Source of the DNA: Chitinophagaceae bacterium
GTDB lineage: Bacteria; Bacteroidota; Bacteroidia; Chitinophagales; Chitinophagaceae
Reading direction: 5' to 3'
Assembly: GCA_019638625.1 (NCBI GenBank)
Contig: JAHBTK010000002.1
Coordinates: forward strand, 682,001 to 746,000
DNA length: 64,000 nucleotides
Notes under the pieces: generated by a model
What the model saw: the letters and a program-made list of their open reading frames with translations, nothing else
Database searches by the model: none
Told to the model about the DNA's origin: nothing
Program-made: the position numbers and the translations under genes
In this document: positions 26,522-34,327 of the stretch, piece by piece
How positions within the stretch are numbered: the first letter of the stretch is position 1
Layout: every line of letters begins with the position of its first letter

Positions 26522-28897
26522 CTAAAATTTAAAATTGTAGGTTATGCTTGGAATTATTCCGAATATGGACATTTGCCTGGCTTCGCTTTTACCTGTTTCG
26601 GTGTTTTGCCCGAAGTTGAGTGCCGCAGCGTTGGCCCTGTTATAAACATTGTAAACACTGAAAACCCATTCACTTTTCCATCTTTTTTGCTTATCAGGCC
26701 TGGGTGTGTACGTGGCAGATAAATCTAAGTGATGATATGCTGGGAGTGCATTTTCATTTCTTATTCCGTAGTTAGCGATCGTAACGCCATGGTATTGATA
26801 TTTGCCGATGGGGAATGTAGCAGCTTTACCTGTTTGATAGGCAAAAATTCCGCCGAAACTCCAATTTTTAGTAAGGCGATAAGCTGCTGTGAGTGATAAG
26901 TTGTGCGTTTTATCATAATTGGCACGATACCATTCTCCGTTATTAATTCCGGGTTCGTTGGTATTTCTTCCCGGTGTTCTTTGCTCTGCCCGGGAAAGCG
27001 TGTAAGAAAGCCAGCCCGTTAGTTTTCCGGTGTTCTTCCTGGCTAATATTTCTAAACCATATGCCCGTGCTTCTCCGTTCAGCATCACTCTTTCTATGGC
27101 CTTATGGGCAATAAGCTCTGCACCGTCAATAAAATCAGCCTTGTTCTTTATTTTTTTATAGAAGGCTTCTACCTCTAATGAATATTTTCCACTGCTAAAA
27201 TTCTGAAAATACCCCAATGCTACCTGATCGAGTATCTGCGGTTTTAAAAAATTATCGCTGGGTGTCCAAATATCAAGTGGTGAAACTGAAGCAGTGTTGG
27301 AAATTAAATGAATGTATTGACTCATCCGGTTATAACTTGCCTTCACAGATTGATTGCTGTTAAAAGAATAGGCGGCTGCAAAGCGGGGTTCCAGGTTCCC
27401 AAAGCTGGCGATTTTTTTATTATTTCCGTACCTGATGCTGCCTGTTGCTATGCCTTCTTCATAAACCTGCATTTCCGGGTTAAAAACTACAGCCTTGTTA
27501 TCAGCGTAGGTATTTATATTTTCCGGGCCTAATCTTTGAAAATAACTGTATCTGAGTCCGTAACTGAGAGAGAGTTTATCTGACAGTTTTTGGTCGGCGC
27601 TAATATACAAAGCGTTTTCAAAAGCATTTTTTTTGGCAATCTGATCCGGGTTAACAGGTGAGTTTTTATCAAAAGGTTTGATCGTACCAGGGTTGAACTG
27701 GTAATAAATGGAATTAAGCCCATAGCTCAAATTCAGTTTGCTTGACAAATAATGTTTGAAATCGTATTTGAAATTGTAGTTTTTAATGTCCGATTTCCAG
27801 TCTATACCCGCGAACTTTATCTGTAGCCCATAATTATAGTCGCTATAAATGAATGATGCATTGGAAAACAGCTTATCAGAAAATATATGATTCCATCTCA
27901 GGTTAAAAAGAGCATTACCATATTGATTCATCAGGGCTTTATTGAAATTCATATCATCTTTTCCAAAATAGCCCGATAGGTAAAGATTGTTTTTATCATT
28001 CAGCTTATAATTCAGTTTAGCGTTCAAATCATAGAACCAGGCTGAATTTGGCTCACCTGCCATTTTCAGGAAAAAATGCGCGTAAGAAGCCCTCCCGGCA
28101 ACTACAAATGAACTTTTTTCCTTCACAACCGGTCCTTCAGCCAGCAACCTACTGGATATCGCCCCTATCCCGCCGTTCACATGAAACTCTTTATTGTTTC
28201 CTTCCTTTTGATAAATATCCAAAACCGAGGAAATACGCCCGCCAAAATTTGCCGGAATACCTCCTTTATACAACTTCAGATCTTTGATCACATCGGAATT
28301 AAAAACCGAGAAGAACCCGAATAAGTGCGAGGTGTTATAAACAACAGCCTCATCTAACAATACAAGATTCCCATCAACCGAACCACCCCGTACATTAAAT
28401 CCTGACGATCCTTCCTGCGCATTGGATACGCCGGGAAGCTGAAGTATCGATTTCAATACATCTACTTCGCCCATTACTGCAGGCATTTTTTTGATGGTAG
28501 CAATGGAGAGTTTGATTGTGCTCATCTCAGGCTTGCTGATATTTACCTTATTGCTATTTGCCTTAATTACCACTTCCTCTAATGCTTTACTGGCTTCATT
28601 CAATACAAAATTTCTTTTTGTGTTTTGTGTCAATACTATTCTTTCTTCCACATCTTCTAAGCCTATAAAACTGATGATGATGGTATACTCTCCCTTTGGT
28701 AACGTAATAGAGTAAAACCCGTAGGAATTAGTAATAACAGAAGTGTTTGTTTCCGAAATAACAATGGTTGCCCCGATCAGCGTTTCGTTGTTCGACTTAT
28801 TAGCCACTGTTCCACTAATGGTAAACTTTGTTTGTGCCAGCGACATTATTACACTGAACATAAGGAAAAGGTTTAATACTGTTGTTTTCTTGTACAT
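26522..28897 (-). CDS. TonB-dependent outer membrane receptor
   Basis: 791 residues: signal peptide (1-21), carboxypeptidase-D-like domain (about 24-105, 'FTISGTVANKSNNETLIGAT'), plug domain (about 115-235, 'VLKSILQLPGVSNAQEGSSG', 'FNVRGGSVDGNLVLLDEA') and a barrel ending in 'SITYNFKF' with terminal Phe. The Gly-Gly-Ile-Pro-Ala-Asn-Phe-Gly-Gly-Arg-Ile-Ser-Ser segment is typical of the DUF4249-linked class. Its promoter region (28968-29035) carries the paired direct repeats predicted to bind the LytTR regulator encoded at 30734. Confidence 0.94.
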   Translation of the reverse strand: MYKKTTVLNLFLMFSVIMSLAQTKFTISGTVANKSNNETLIGATIVISETNTSVITNSYGFYSITLPKGEYTIIISFIGLEDVEERIVLTQNTKRNFVLNEASKALEEVVIKANSNKVNISKPEMSTIKLSIATIKKMPAVMGEVDVLKSILQLPGVSNAQEGSSGFNVRGGSVDGNLVLLDEAVVYNTSHLFGFFSVFNSDVIKDLKLYKGGIPANFGGRISSVLDIYQKEGNNKEFHVNGGIGAISSRLLAEGPVVKEKSSFVVAGRASYAHFFLKMAGEPNSAWFYDLNAKLNYKLNDKNNLYLSGYFGKDDMNFNKALMNQYGNALFNLRWNHIFSDKLFSNASFIYSDYNYGLQIKFAGIDWKSDIKNYNFKYDFKHYLSSKLNLSYGLNSIYYQFNPGTIKPFDKNSPVNPDQIAKKNAFENALYISADQKLSDKLSLSYGLRYSYFQRLGPENINTYADNKAVVFNPEMQVYEEGIATGSIRYGNNKKIASFGNLEPRFAAAYSFNSNQSVKASYNRMSQYIHLISNTASVSPLDIWTPSDNFLKPQILDQVALGYFQNFSSGKYSLEVEAFYKKIKNKADFIDGAELIAHKAIERVMLNGEARAYGLEILARKNTGKLTGWLSYTLSRAEQRTPGRNTNEPGINNGEWYRANYDKTHNLSLTAAYRLTKNWSFGGIFAYQTGKAATFPIGKYQYHGVTIANYGIRNENALPAYHHLDLSATYTPRPDKQKRWKSEWVFSVYNVYNRANAAALNFGQNTETGKSEARQMSIFGIIPSITYNFKF

Positions 28898-28967
28898 AAT
28901 GGATAATTAGAATAATGATTTTGTATAAGTAGCTCGTATAGGCGGACGGTTTTAGTGATCAGGAATG

Positions 28968-29035
28968 CAAATGTGTAATCAAAAAAATGCCTGTTGAAAT
29001 TTTTGAGAAGAAGAGAGAGAATTATGCGAAGAAGG
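28968..29035 (-). promoter_or_regulatory. Predicted LytTR-controlled promoter of the TonB receptor operon
   Basis: Read on the plus strand, TTTGAGAAGAAG (29002-29013) and TTATGCGAAGAAGG (29022-29035) place GAAGAAG at 29007 and 29028, exactly 21 bp apart. On the minus strand a -7-like CACATTTG (28975-28968) lies 32 bp downstream. Direct repeats two helical turns apart are the usual geometry of LytTR sites. Confidence 0.55.
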
Positions 29036-29248
29036 TAAAATGGAACCGCACCCGAGCCTCCTCAAAAGAGGGAACAGACTACCGCGAATACCAGGGAAAA
29101 TATTCAATACAAGATATCTTTTTACTGCATCTGTTTTGATAAAAAGTAATTTAACTACAAATACATAAAAATGAGATCAATAGAACGCTGATGTGGATAT
29201 ACCCCAACATCTGGGCATCTTATCATGAACCCAGGGTATATTAATCAT

Positions 29249-30466
29249 CTATAACCGGATGTTGAGTACAAAACGTTTATACCAGATATCGATCTTAAAG
29301 ATTCTTTCTGTTATAAATGTCAATATCACGGATATAATAACCAAGGAAGAATATCCAAGACTTATGAAAATATAACCTTCAATTATCAGAACCCTCAGCC
29401 ATTCTGTATAGTAAATCCATCTTCTCTGTTCCAGCAGCCCTCCGCAAATGATGAGTGTAATAATGATAAAAGATGTTCCAAAATATTTTTCTAAATGGTT
29501 TAATGATTCGAAATAGTATGTGATCAAACACATTAGAAGAAAGCTTACAACAACCTGTGTGCTTAAATATACCCTAAGGCTAAAAGTAAAATTTGTCTTT
29601 CTTGCTTGAGGCAGCCATTTTTTTTCAAGTATCGGACGAATACTTTGGTCCATCAATGTGGGGCTACCAAAAATGATTTTTAATTTGTTTTTCAAGCCAT
29701 TTGTTCTTTTGATAGCTTCCCAAATTTCGAAATAGTAATGAAAATGTTGCCAAAGGAAACTATAAGTTTTGATTGGATGAGTTAGTCCATAAGCTGGTTT
29801 CTCTTCTTCTGCCTGAAATGTTCCGAACATTTTGTCCCAGAACACAAATATATCCCCATAATTCCTGTCAAGGTATTTTTCGTTAGAAGCATGATGCACC
29901 CGGTGTAGCGATGGTGTGATGAAAATATATTCTAACCATCCGAGTTTTCCTACAACTTGGGTATGCGTAAAGAATGAATAAACTCCATGTAAGATTAAAA
30001 TGAAAATAACCAAAGAGGGATGAAAACCCATCCAGGGCAGTAAACACCAGAATACATTTCTTATTAGCGCTTGAAACACAGTAATCCGGGCAGCAACAGT
30101 TAGATTAAAGTCCTCACTTTGATGATGAACAATATGCGCCGCCCATAAGAGGTTTACCTGGTGACCTAAACGATGATACCAGTACCAAATAAAGTCAGTT
30201 GTAAGTACAAGGGTCACCCAGATGTACCATTTGTTAGAGATGTTCAACAACGCATAATGTTCATATATGTAGTAAAATAAAGAGTAAAAGCTTGCTGTTA
30301 TAAAAAGGCTTAGCACACGTTCAGCAATACCTATACTTATATTATTTACAGAGCTTTCATATCTGAATACTCTTTTTAGTTTTTTGTATTTAGAGATTTT
30401 ATATTCTATAAATAGAAATATAAAAAATGCCGGTAGGGCAAACGCTAAATAATTAACTTTTTCCAT
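29249..30466 (-). CDS. Membrane di-iron fatty acid hydroxylase / sterol desaturase family
   Basis: 405 residues with about seven membrane helices. The three His boxes are complete: HRLGH (98-102), HIVHH (111-115) and HRVHH (188-192), preceded by 'DFIWYWYHRL'. The family inserts oxygen into or desaturates lipids, carotenoids or sterols in the membrane. About 190 residues beyond the third box form extra helices, longer than the minimal domain. Upstream repeats at 30661-30693 link it to the LytTR regulator. The substrate is unknown; ornithine or other amino lipids, or carotenoids, are possible. Confidence 0.9.
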   Translation of the reverse strand: MEKVNYLAFALPAFFIFLFIEYKISKYKKLKRVFRYESSVNNISIGIAERVLSLFITASFYSLFYYIYEHYALLNISNKWYIWVTLVLTTDFIWYWYHRLGHQVNLLWAAHIVHHQSEDFNLTVAARITVFQALIRNVFWCLLPWMGFHPSLVIFILILHGVYSFFTHTQVVGKLGWLEYIFITPSLHRVHHASNEKYLDRNYGDIFVFWDKMFGTFQAEEEKPAYGLTHPIKTYSFLWQHFHYYFEIWEAIKRTNGLKNKLKIIFGSPTLMDQSIRPILEKKWLPQARKTNFTFSLRVYLSTQVVVSFLLMCLITYYFESLNHLEKYFGTSFIIITLIICGGLLEQRRWIYYTEWLRVLIIEGYIFISLGYSSLVIISVILTFITERIFKIDIWYKRFVLNIRL

Positions 30467-30625
30467 AAATATATATGGTTTGAAATATTACAAATGCCAT
30501 AGTTAATCACACGTGAAAAGAGTATGCTATTTACAGCTATACCCAATTTTGCAGAATGCCTTGCAGAAAAAGTTCATATGCACCGGTTTTTAATCACTTA
30601 CCGACAACTTTTTTTGATAATGATA

Positions 30626-30693
30626 CAAATGTGAAATCAAAAATATCTGTATAAAAAATTTTGCGAAGAAGCGAAAGGTTTTTGCGAAGAACG
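30626..30693 (-). promoter_or_regulatory. Predicted LytTR-controlled promoter of the desaturase gene
   Basis: TTGCGAAGAAG at 30661-30671 and TTTGCGAAGAAC at 30682-30692 (plus-strand reading) place GCGAAGAA exactly 21 bp apart. The -7-like CACATTTG on the minus strand (30633-30626) is again 32 bp away, the same spacing as at the TonB receptor promoter. Confidence 0.55.
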
Positions 30694-30733
30694 TAGATGC
30701 AAGCCATGAAAATGCTTAAAGAAAAGGAATGAG

Positions 30734-31426
30734 TTACCCTGAGTATCTTGAGAAAAAATTTTCGATATAAGTTTTCCCAATTGGGAATTCCTGATCACCA
30801 ATAAAAATAGTACTTCCTCTTACTGCCTCAATTTTACTGAATGGCAGGATGAAACTGCGGTGTACACGAATAAAGTCAGTAGACTGTAGCTTCACCATCA
30901 TGTCTTTCATGGGCATTCTTGCAACAACAGGTTTACGGTCTTTGATATAAATTTTGAGATAATCGGCTAATCCTTCGACGTACAGAATATCGGTAACAGG
31001 AATTTTTACCAAATTAAAATCGGCACGAATAAAGATATTTCTTTCTGTACTATGGTCTTTTTTATTAATATAGTCAAAATATTCCTGTGCTTTAGTAGTG
31101 GCTTGCGCAAAGCGTTTCTGATTGATAGGTTTAAGTAAATAGTCAATAGCATTTAACTCATAGCTAACAACTGCGTACTGGCTGAAAGCTGTTGTAAAAA
31201 TCACCATCGTGTTTTGCTGCAATGACCTTACAAAATTAAGCCCGGTCATAGCAGGCATTTGTATATCGCAAAAAATTAAGTCGACAGGGTATTTCCGTAA
31301 ATGCTTTAATGCTTCGCTGGGTTGGGTAAAAGCTTTTTGCAGATGAATATTTTCAGATTTATTGCATAGCGATTGAATTACTTTAAGCGCTAATGGTTCG
31401 TCGTCTATGGCTATGGCATTTATCAT
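30734..31426 (-). CDS. LytTR-family response regulator
   Basis: 230 residues. The receiver domain (1-120) has the acidic pair near residues 8-9, phospho-acceptor Asp54 in 'IFCDIQMPAMTG' and 'LLKPINQKRF' with the conserved Lys. The LytTR DNA-binding domain follows (about 130-230, 'ILYVEGLADYLKIY', 'FIRVHRSFILP'). Its start codon overlaps the kinase stop by 4 bp. It should bind paired direct repeats about 21 bp apart; such repeats occur at three promoters in this block, including that of its own operon. Confidence 0.94.
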   Translation of the reverse strand: MINAIAIDDEPLALKVIQSLCNKSENIHLQKAFTQPSEALKHLRKYPVDLIFCDIQMPAMTGLNFVRSLQQNTMVIFTTAFSQYAVVSYELNAIDYLLKPINQKRFAQATTKAQEYFDYINKKDHSTERNIFIRADFNLVKIPVTDILYVEGLADYLKIYIKDRKPVVARMPMKDMMVKLQSTDFIRVHRSFILPFSKIEAVRGSTIFIGDQEFPIGKTYIENFFSRYSG

Positions 31427-32448
31427 TGTAAATTGATGTGTAAAGAAACAGCAAATTCCTTTTCGGTATCATTAACTATCAGCAAATGTTTTGAAGGATA
31501 GATTAAATTCAGGCGATGCCATGTGTTAGTAATTCCCAGCCCGCTTCTTTCAGAAATCTCCTGCTGAACATTTACTTTGTTATTTACCACACTTAGCTGA
31601 AATTCGGTTTTGTCTATTGTTATTTCAATTTTTATGCGACTTTTTTGTTCAGAATTTATACCATGTTTAAAAGCATTTTCAATAAAAGGAATAAGCAGCA
31701 TCGGAGCAATTCGTAAAGCGGGGATATTTTCCAAACTATGATACTCCAGCTTCACACTCCTGTCCAAACGCAATTTTTGTAATTCAATAAAATTGTTAAT
31801 ATAATTAATTTCATCTTCCAGTAAAACAAAATCCTGTTGTGTATCCTTCATAGTGTAACGCATCATCTCCGAAAGTTTGTCAACCATGTCTGCTGCTTTT
31901 GGCGAAGTATCAATGGCTGTAGCGTAAATGTTATTCAGCGTATTAAACAGGAAATGCGGATTGATTTGTGATCTTAGGGAAGCAATTTGCGCCGATAGTT
32001 TTTCACTTTCAGTTTGCTTTAACCTGTTATAAGTTGTCCATAATATAGAAGATATAATGGATAGGAGCCACAACAAAAGGAGGTTCACTATGATAACTGG
32101 AATTATTTTTTCAATGGCGGGGTTTATTTTGGCTAATGTTTTAGGGTTGAAATCGGAAAAGAAAAAAATAATGCCGGAAAGAAAAAATACAGTTGCTATT
32201 GCCAGCAACAGGAATGAGAAATAGAACCAATACTTCTTTTTAAGCAAGTATTGGGGGATAAGAAAAAAATAATTGAAATAAAAAATTATTATTAAAACAG
32301 CGCTCAGTATCAGGCAGAGTAAAAGATATTTTTTATCAGACGAAGGGTCTAACGCATTGAAAATCTGGTCGGTTGAAACGTAAGGAATAACCAGCAGCAA
32401 TACCCACACTAACACATGTATGGCAATGGAGAGTTGTGTAGCTTTCAT
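31423..32448 (-). CDS. LytS/YehU-type sensor histidine kinase
   Basis: 341 residues. Four membrane helices (about 5-22, 41-60, 74-97, 115-140) form a compact sensor without a large outside domain. Then comes the His_kinase dimerisation segment with the phospho-acceptor His165 in 'LRSQINPHFLFNTLN', and an ATPase domain with 'PFIENAFKHGI' and 'GLGITNTWHRL'. It passes phosphate to the LytTR regulator with which it overlaps. The signal is unknown; membrane state is possible given the short loops. Confidence 0.93.
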   Translation of the reverse strand: MKATQLSIAIHVLVWVLLLVIPYVSTDQIFNALDPSSDKKYLLLCLILSAVLIIIFYFNYFFLIPQYLLKKKYWFYFSFLLLAIATVFFLSGIIFFFSDFNPKTLAKINPAIEKIIPVIIVNLLLLWLLSIISSILWTTYNRLKQTESEKLSAQIASLRSQINPHFLFNTLNNIYATAIDTSPKAADMVDKLSEMMRYTMKDTQQDFVLLEDEINYINNFIELQKLRLDRSVKLEYHSLENIPALRIAPMLLIPFIENAFKHGINSEQKSRIKIEITIDKTEFQLSVVNNKVNVQQEISERSGLGITNTWHRLNLIYPSKHLLIVNDTEKEFAVSLHINLQ

Positions 32449-32474
32449 AATTACTTTAAAAATAATTCACAAAC

Positions 32475-32533
32475 CAAAGGTATATTCCTATCACCTCAAA
32501 AAATTTGAGAAGAAGGAGGGCTATTTGTAGAAG
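32475..32533 (-). promoter_or_regulatory. Predicted autoregulated promoter of the LytS/LytTR operon
   Basis: On the minus strand TACCTTTG (32482-32475) is a perfect -7 element; initiation near 32468 leaves about 20 nt before the kinase ATG. Plus-strand TTTGAGAAGAAG (32504-32515) and TTTGTAGAAGT (32524-32534) put GAAG at 32509 and 32530, again 21 bp apart, but here 27 rather than 32 bp from the -7 element. Confidence 0.5.
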
Positions 32534-32587
32534 TATGCATATTGTTAAAAGTCGTCTCAGAAAGAAAGGCGTTCCCTCTTACGCCAT

Positions 32588-32685
32588 TGGTATTCCCGGG
32601 GTGGTTACTGTGTGGGCATCTATAGGAATTGTTGGTGAAGCTGCTGCGCAATGCTTGTGCGCAACATCAGCAACGGCGTTTAAAA
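32588..32685 (+). repeat. REP-like repeat, best-preserved copy (F)
   Basis: GGTATTCCCGGGGTGGTTAC, TGTGTGGGCATCTATAGG, then GTTGGTGAAGCTGCTGCGCA, a short ATGCT spacer, TGTGCGCAACATCAGCAACG and GCGTTTAAA. TGCGCA pairs with itself and GTTGGTGA pairs with TCAGCAAC with one mismatch, so the RNA or single strand can fold into a stable cruciform. The rest of the gap 32686-32877 holds nothing I can identify. Confidence 0.75.
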
Positions 32686-32877
32686 CCCTGGCCAGCCCGT
32701 TCAAAAGAACGATGTTTTAGCATCATTTTGCGGAAGCGGATGAACTTTATGATGAAAAGTTTCATGGCCAGGGCTGACAGTACGTACTTATATTGAAAAC
32801 CTGCAGCATCAGCGATCCGGGTCCATCCGCTTTTATTCACCTATTTTTCCTAATTTCCCCGGTCTAAAACAATTTGA

Positions 32878-34176
32878 ATGGATTTTTCTCAGCGTCGGGG
32901 ATTTCTTAAAAAAACAGGGGTGCTGGCCGCTTCCGGTTTGTTTTCTTCCCTGGTCAACCCCTCCTGGTCAGAAAATCTGGAACGTGCTATTAAAAATGCG
33001 GAAAACATTTCACCGGAAAAACTGGCCGGCGACGAAGATTTCTGGTATTATATCCAGCAGTCGTTTACCGTTTCGCCGGGGGTTATCAACCTGAACAATG
33101 GCGGCGTTTCCCCCGCTCCCAAAGTGGTTCAGGACGCCATGAAACGTTACTACGACCTGAGCAATGAAGCGCCGAGCTATTATATGTGGCGCATACTGGA
33201 CCAGGGCCGGGAGCCCCTGCGCCGGAACCTGGCCCGCCTGGCAGGCTGCGACGCCGAAGAAATAGCGATCAACAGGAACTCCTCTGAAGGCCTGGAAACC
33301 ATCATTTTCGGGCTGCAGTTGAAAGCCGGCGATGAAGTGGTGGCCTGTCGCCAGGATTATCCCAACATGATTAACGCCTACAATCAACGCGAAAAACGGG
33401 ATGGCATCAAAATGGTATGGGTGAACCTGGACCTGCCTTCGGAAAATGAAGACTACCTGGTGAATAAATATGTGAGCGCTTTTACACCCAAAACCAAAGT
33501 GGTACATATTACCCATATCATCAACTGGACCGGGCAGATCATACCGGTGCGCAGGATAGCACAGGAAGCGCACAAACGTGGTATAGAAGTGGTGGTGGAT
33601 GGCGCCCATAGTTTTGCCCATTTTGAATTTACAATACCGGAACTGGAGGCTGATTATTTTGCCTCCAGCCTGCACAAATGGTTGTATGCGCCTATCGGCA
33701 GCGGCATGTTGTATGTGAAAAAAGATAAAATCAAAAAGCTGTATCCCCTGTTCGCGACCAGCGAGGACCCTCTCAAGGACGATATCCGGAAGTTTGAAAC
33801 ACTGGGGACCCGCCCGTTCTTTATTGAGCAGGCAATAGGCAAGGCCATTGAGTTTCATGATATGATCGGCATACAGCGTAAACAAAAACGCCTGCATTAC
33901 CTAAAAAACTACTGGATGGAAAAGGTGAAGGGTATTCCGAATGTGAAACTCAACACTTCACTTGATCCCAAATGGGGTTGCGCGATCGGTCATGTATTGG
34001 TAGAAGGTAAAAAAGCGGCGGACCTCGACGCGTTTCTTTTTGAAAAATACAAGATACATACCACCACCATCGTATGGGAAAATATAAATGGCGTGCGGGT
34101 GACACCCAATGTGTACACCACCACCAAAAATTTGGATGTGCTGGTGGAAGCCATAACGGCCTTTGCCAAAAAATAG
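32878..34176 (+). CDS. Class V aminotransferase-fold PLP enzyme (isopenicillin-N-epimerase-like), Tat signal
   Basis: 432 residues. The N-terminus 'FSQRRGFLKKTGVLAASG' is a twin-arginine export signal (RRGFLK), so the folded enzyme probably acts in the periplasm. PLP-binding residues are visible: Asp241 in 'VVDGAHSFAH' and Schiff-base Lys267 in 'SSLHKWLYAP'. 'NNGGVSPAPKVV' near residue 75 binds substrate carboxylate in this fold. The family includes isopenicillin-N epimerase and cysteine desulfurase relatives; the amino substrate is not readable. Monocistronic. Confidence 0.88.
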   Translation: MDFSQRRGFLKKTGVLAASGLFSSLVNPSWSENLERAIKNAENISPEKLAGDEDFWYYIQQSFTVSPGVINLNNGGVSPAPKVVQDAMKRYYDLSNEAPSYYMWRILDQGREPLRRNLARLAGCDAEEIAINRNSSEGLETIIFGLQLKAGDEVVACRQDYPNMINAYNQREKRDGIKMVWVNLDLPSENEDYLVNKYVSAFTPKTKVVHITHIINWTGQIIPVRRIAQEAHKRGIEVVVDGAHSFAHFEFTIPELEADYFASSLHKWLYAPIGSGMLYVKKDKIKKLYPLFATSEDPLKDDIRKFETLGTRPFFIEQAIGKAIEFHDMIGIQRKQKRLHYLKNYWMEKVKGIPNVKLNTSLDPKWGCAIGHVLVEGKKAADLDAFLFEKYKIHTTTIVWENINGVRVTPNVYTTTKNLDVLVEAITAFAKK

Positions 34177-34327
34177 CCTGATGTGCCGAAGTCGGGGTGT
34201 GTTAAACAGATTTTAACATAATTTGACGCTGAAAAAAGAGCCGGGATTATAATCTGCGCGAATACATACATTAAATTGCAATTACTATAACTATCAGATA
34301 CAGATGAGTGTCTTAAAGAGAATTACC

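Noticed and set aside
32505..32720. 71-codon plus-strand frame between the kinase and the aminotransferase
   Set aside because: Most of it is REP-like copy F and the LytTR repeats; coding there would be a by-product of repeat sequence.
33010..33897. 295-codon open frame on the minus strand
   Set aside because: It is fully antisense to the class V aminotransferase, whose catalytic residues are intact; the antisense product has no domain and is His/Phe-rich, as expected for a GC-rich shadow frame.
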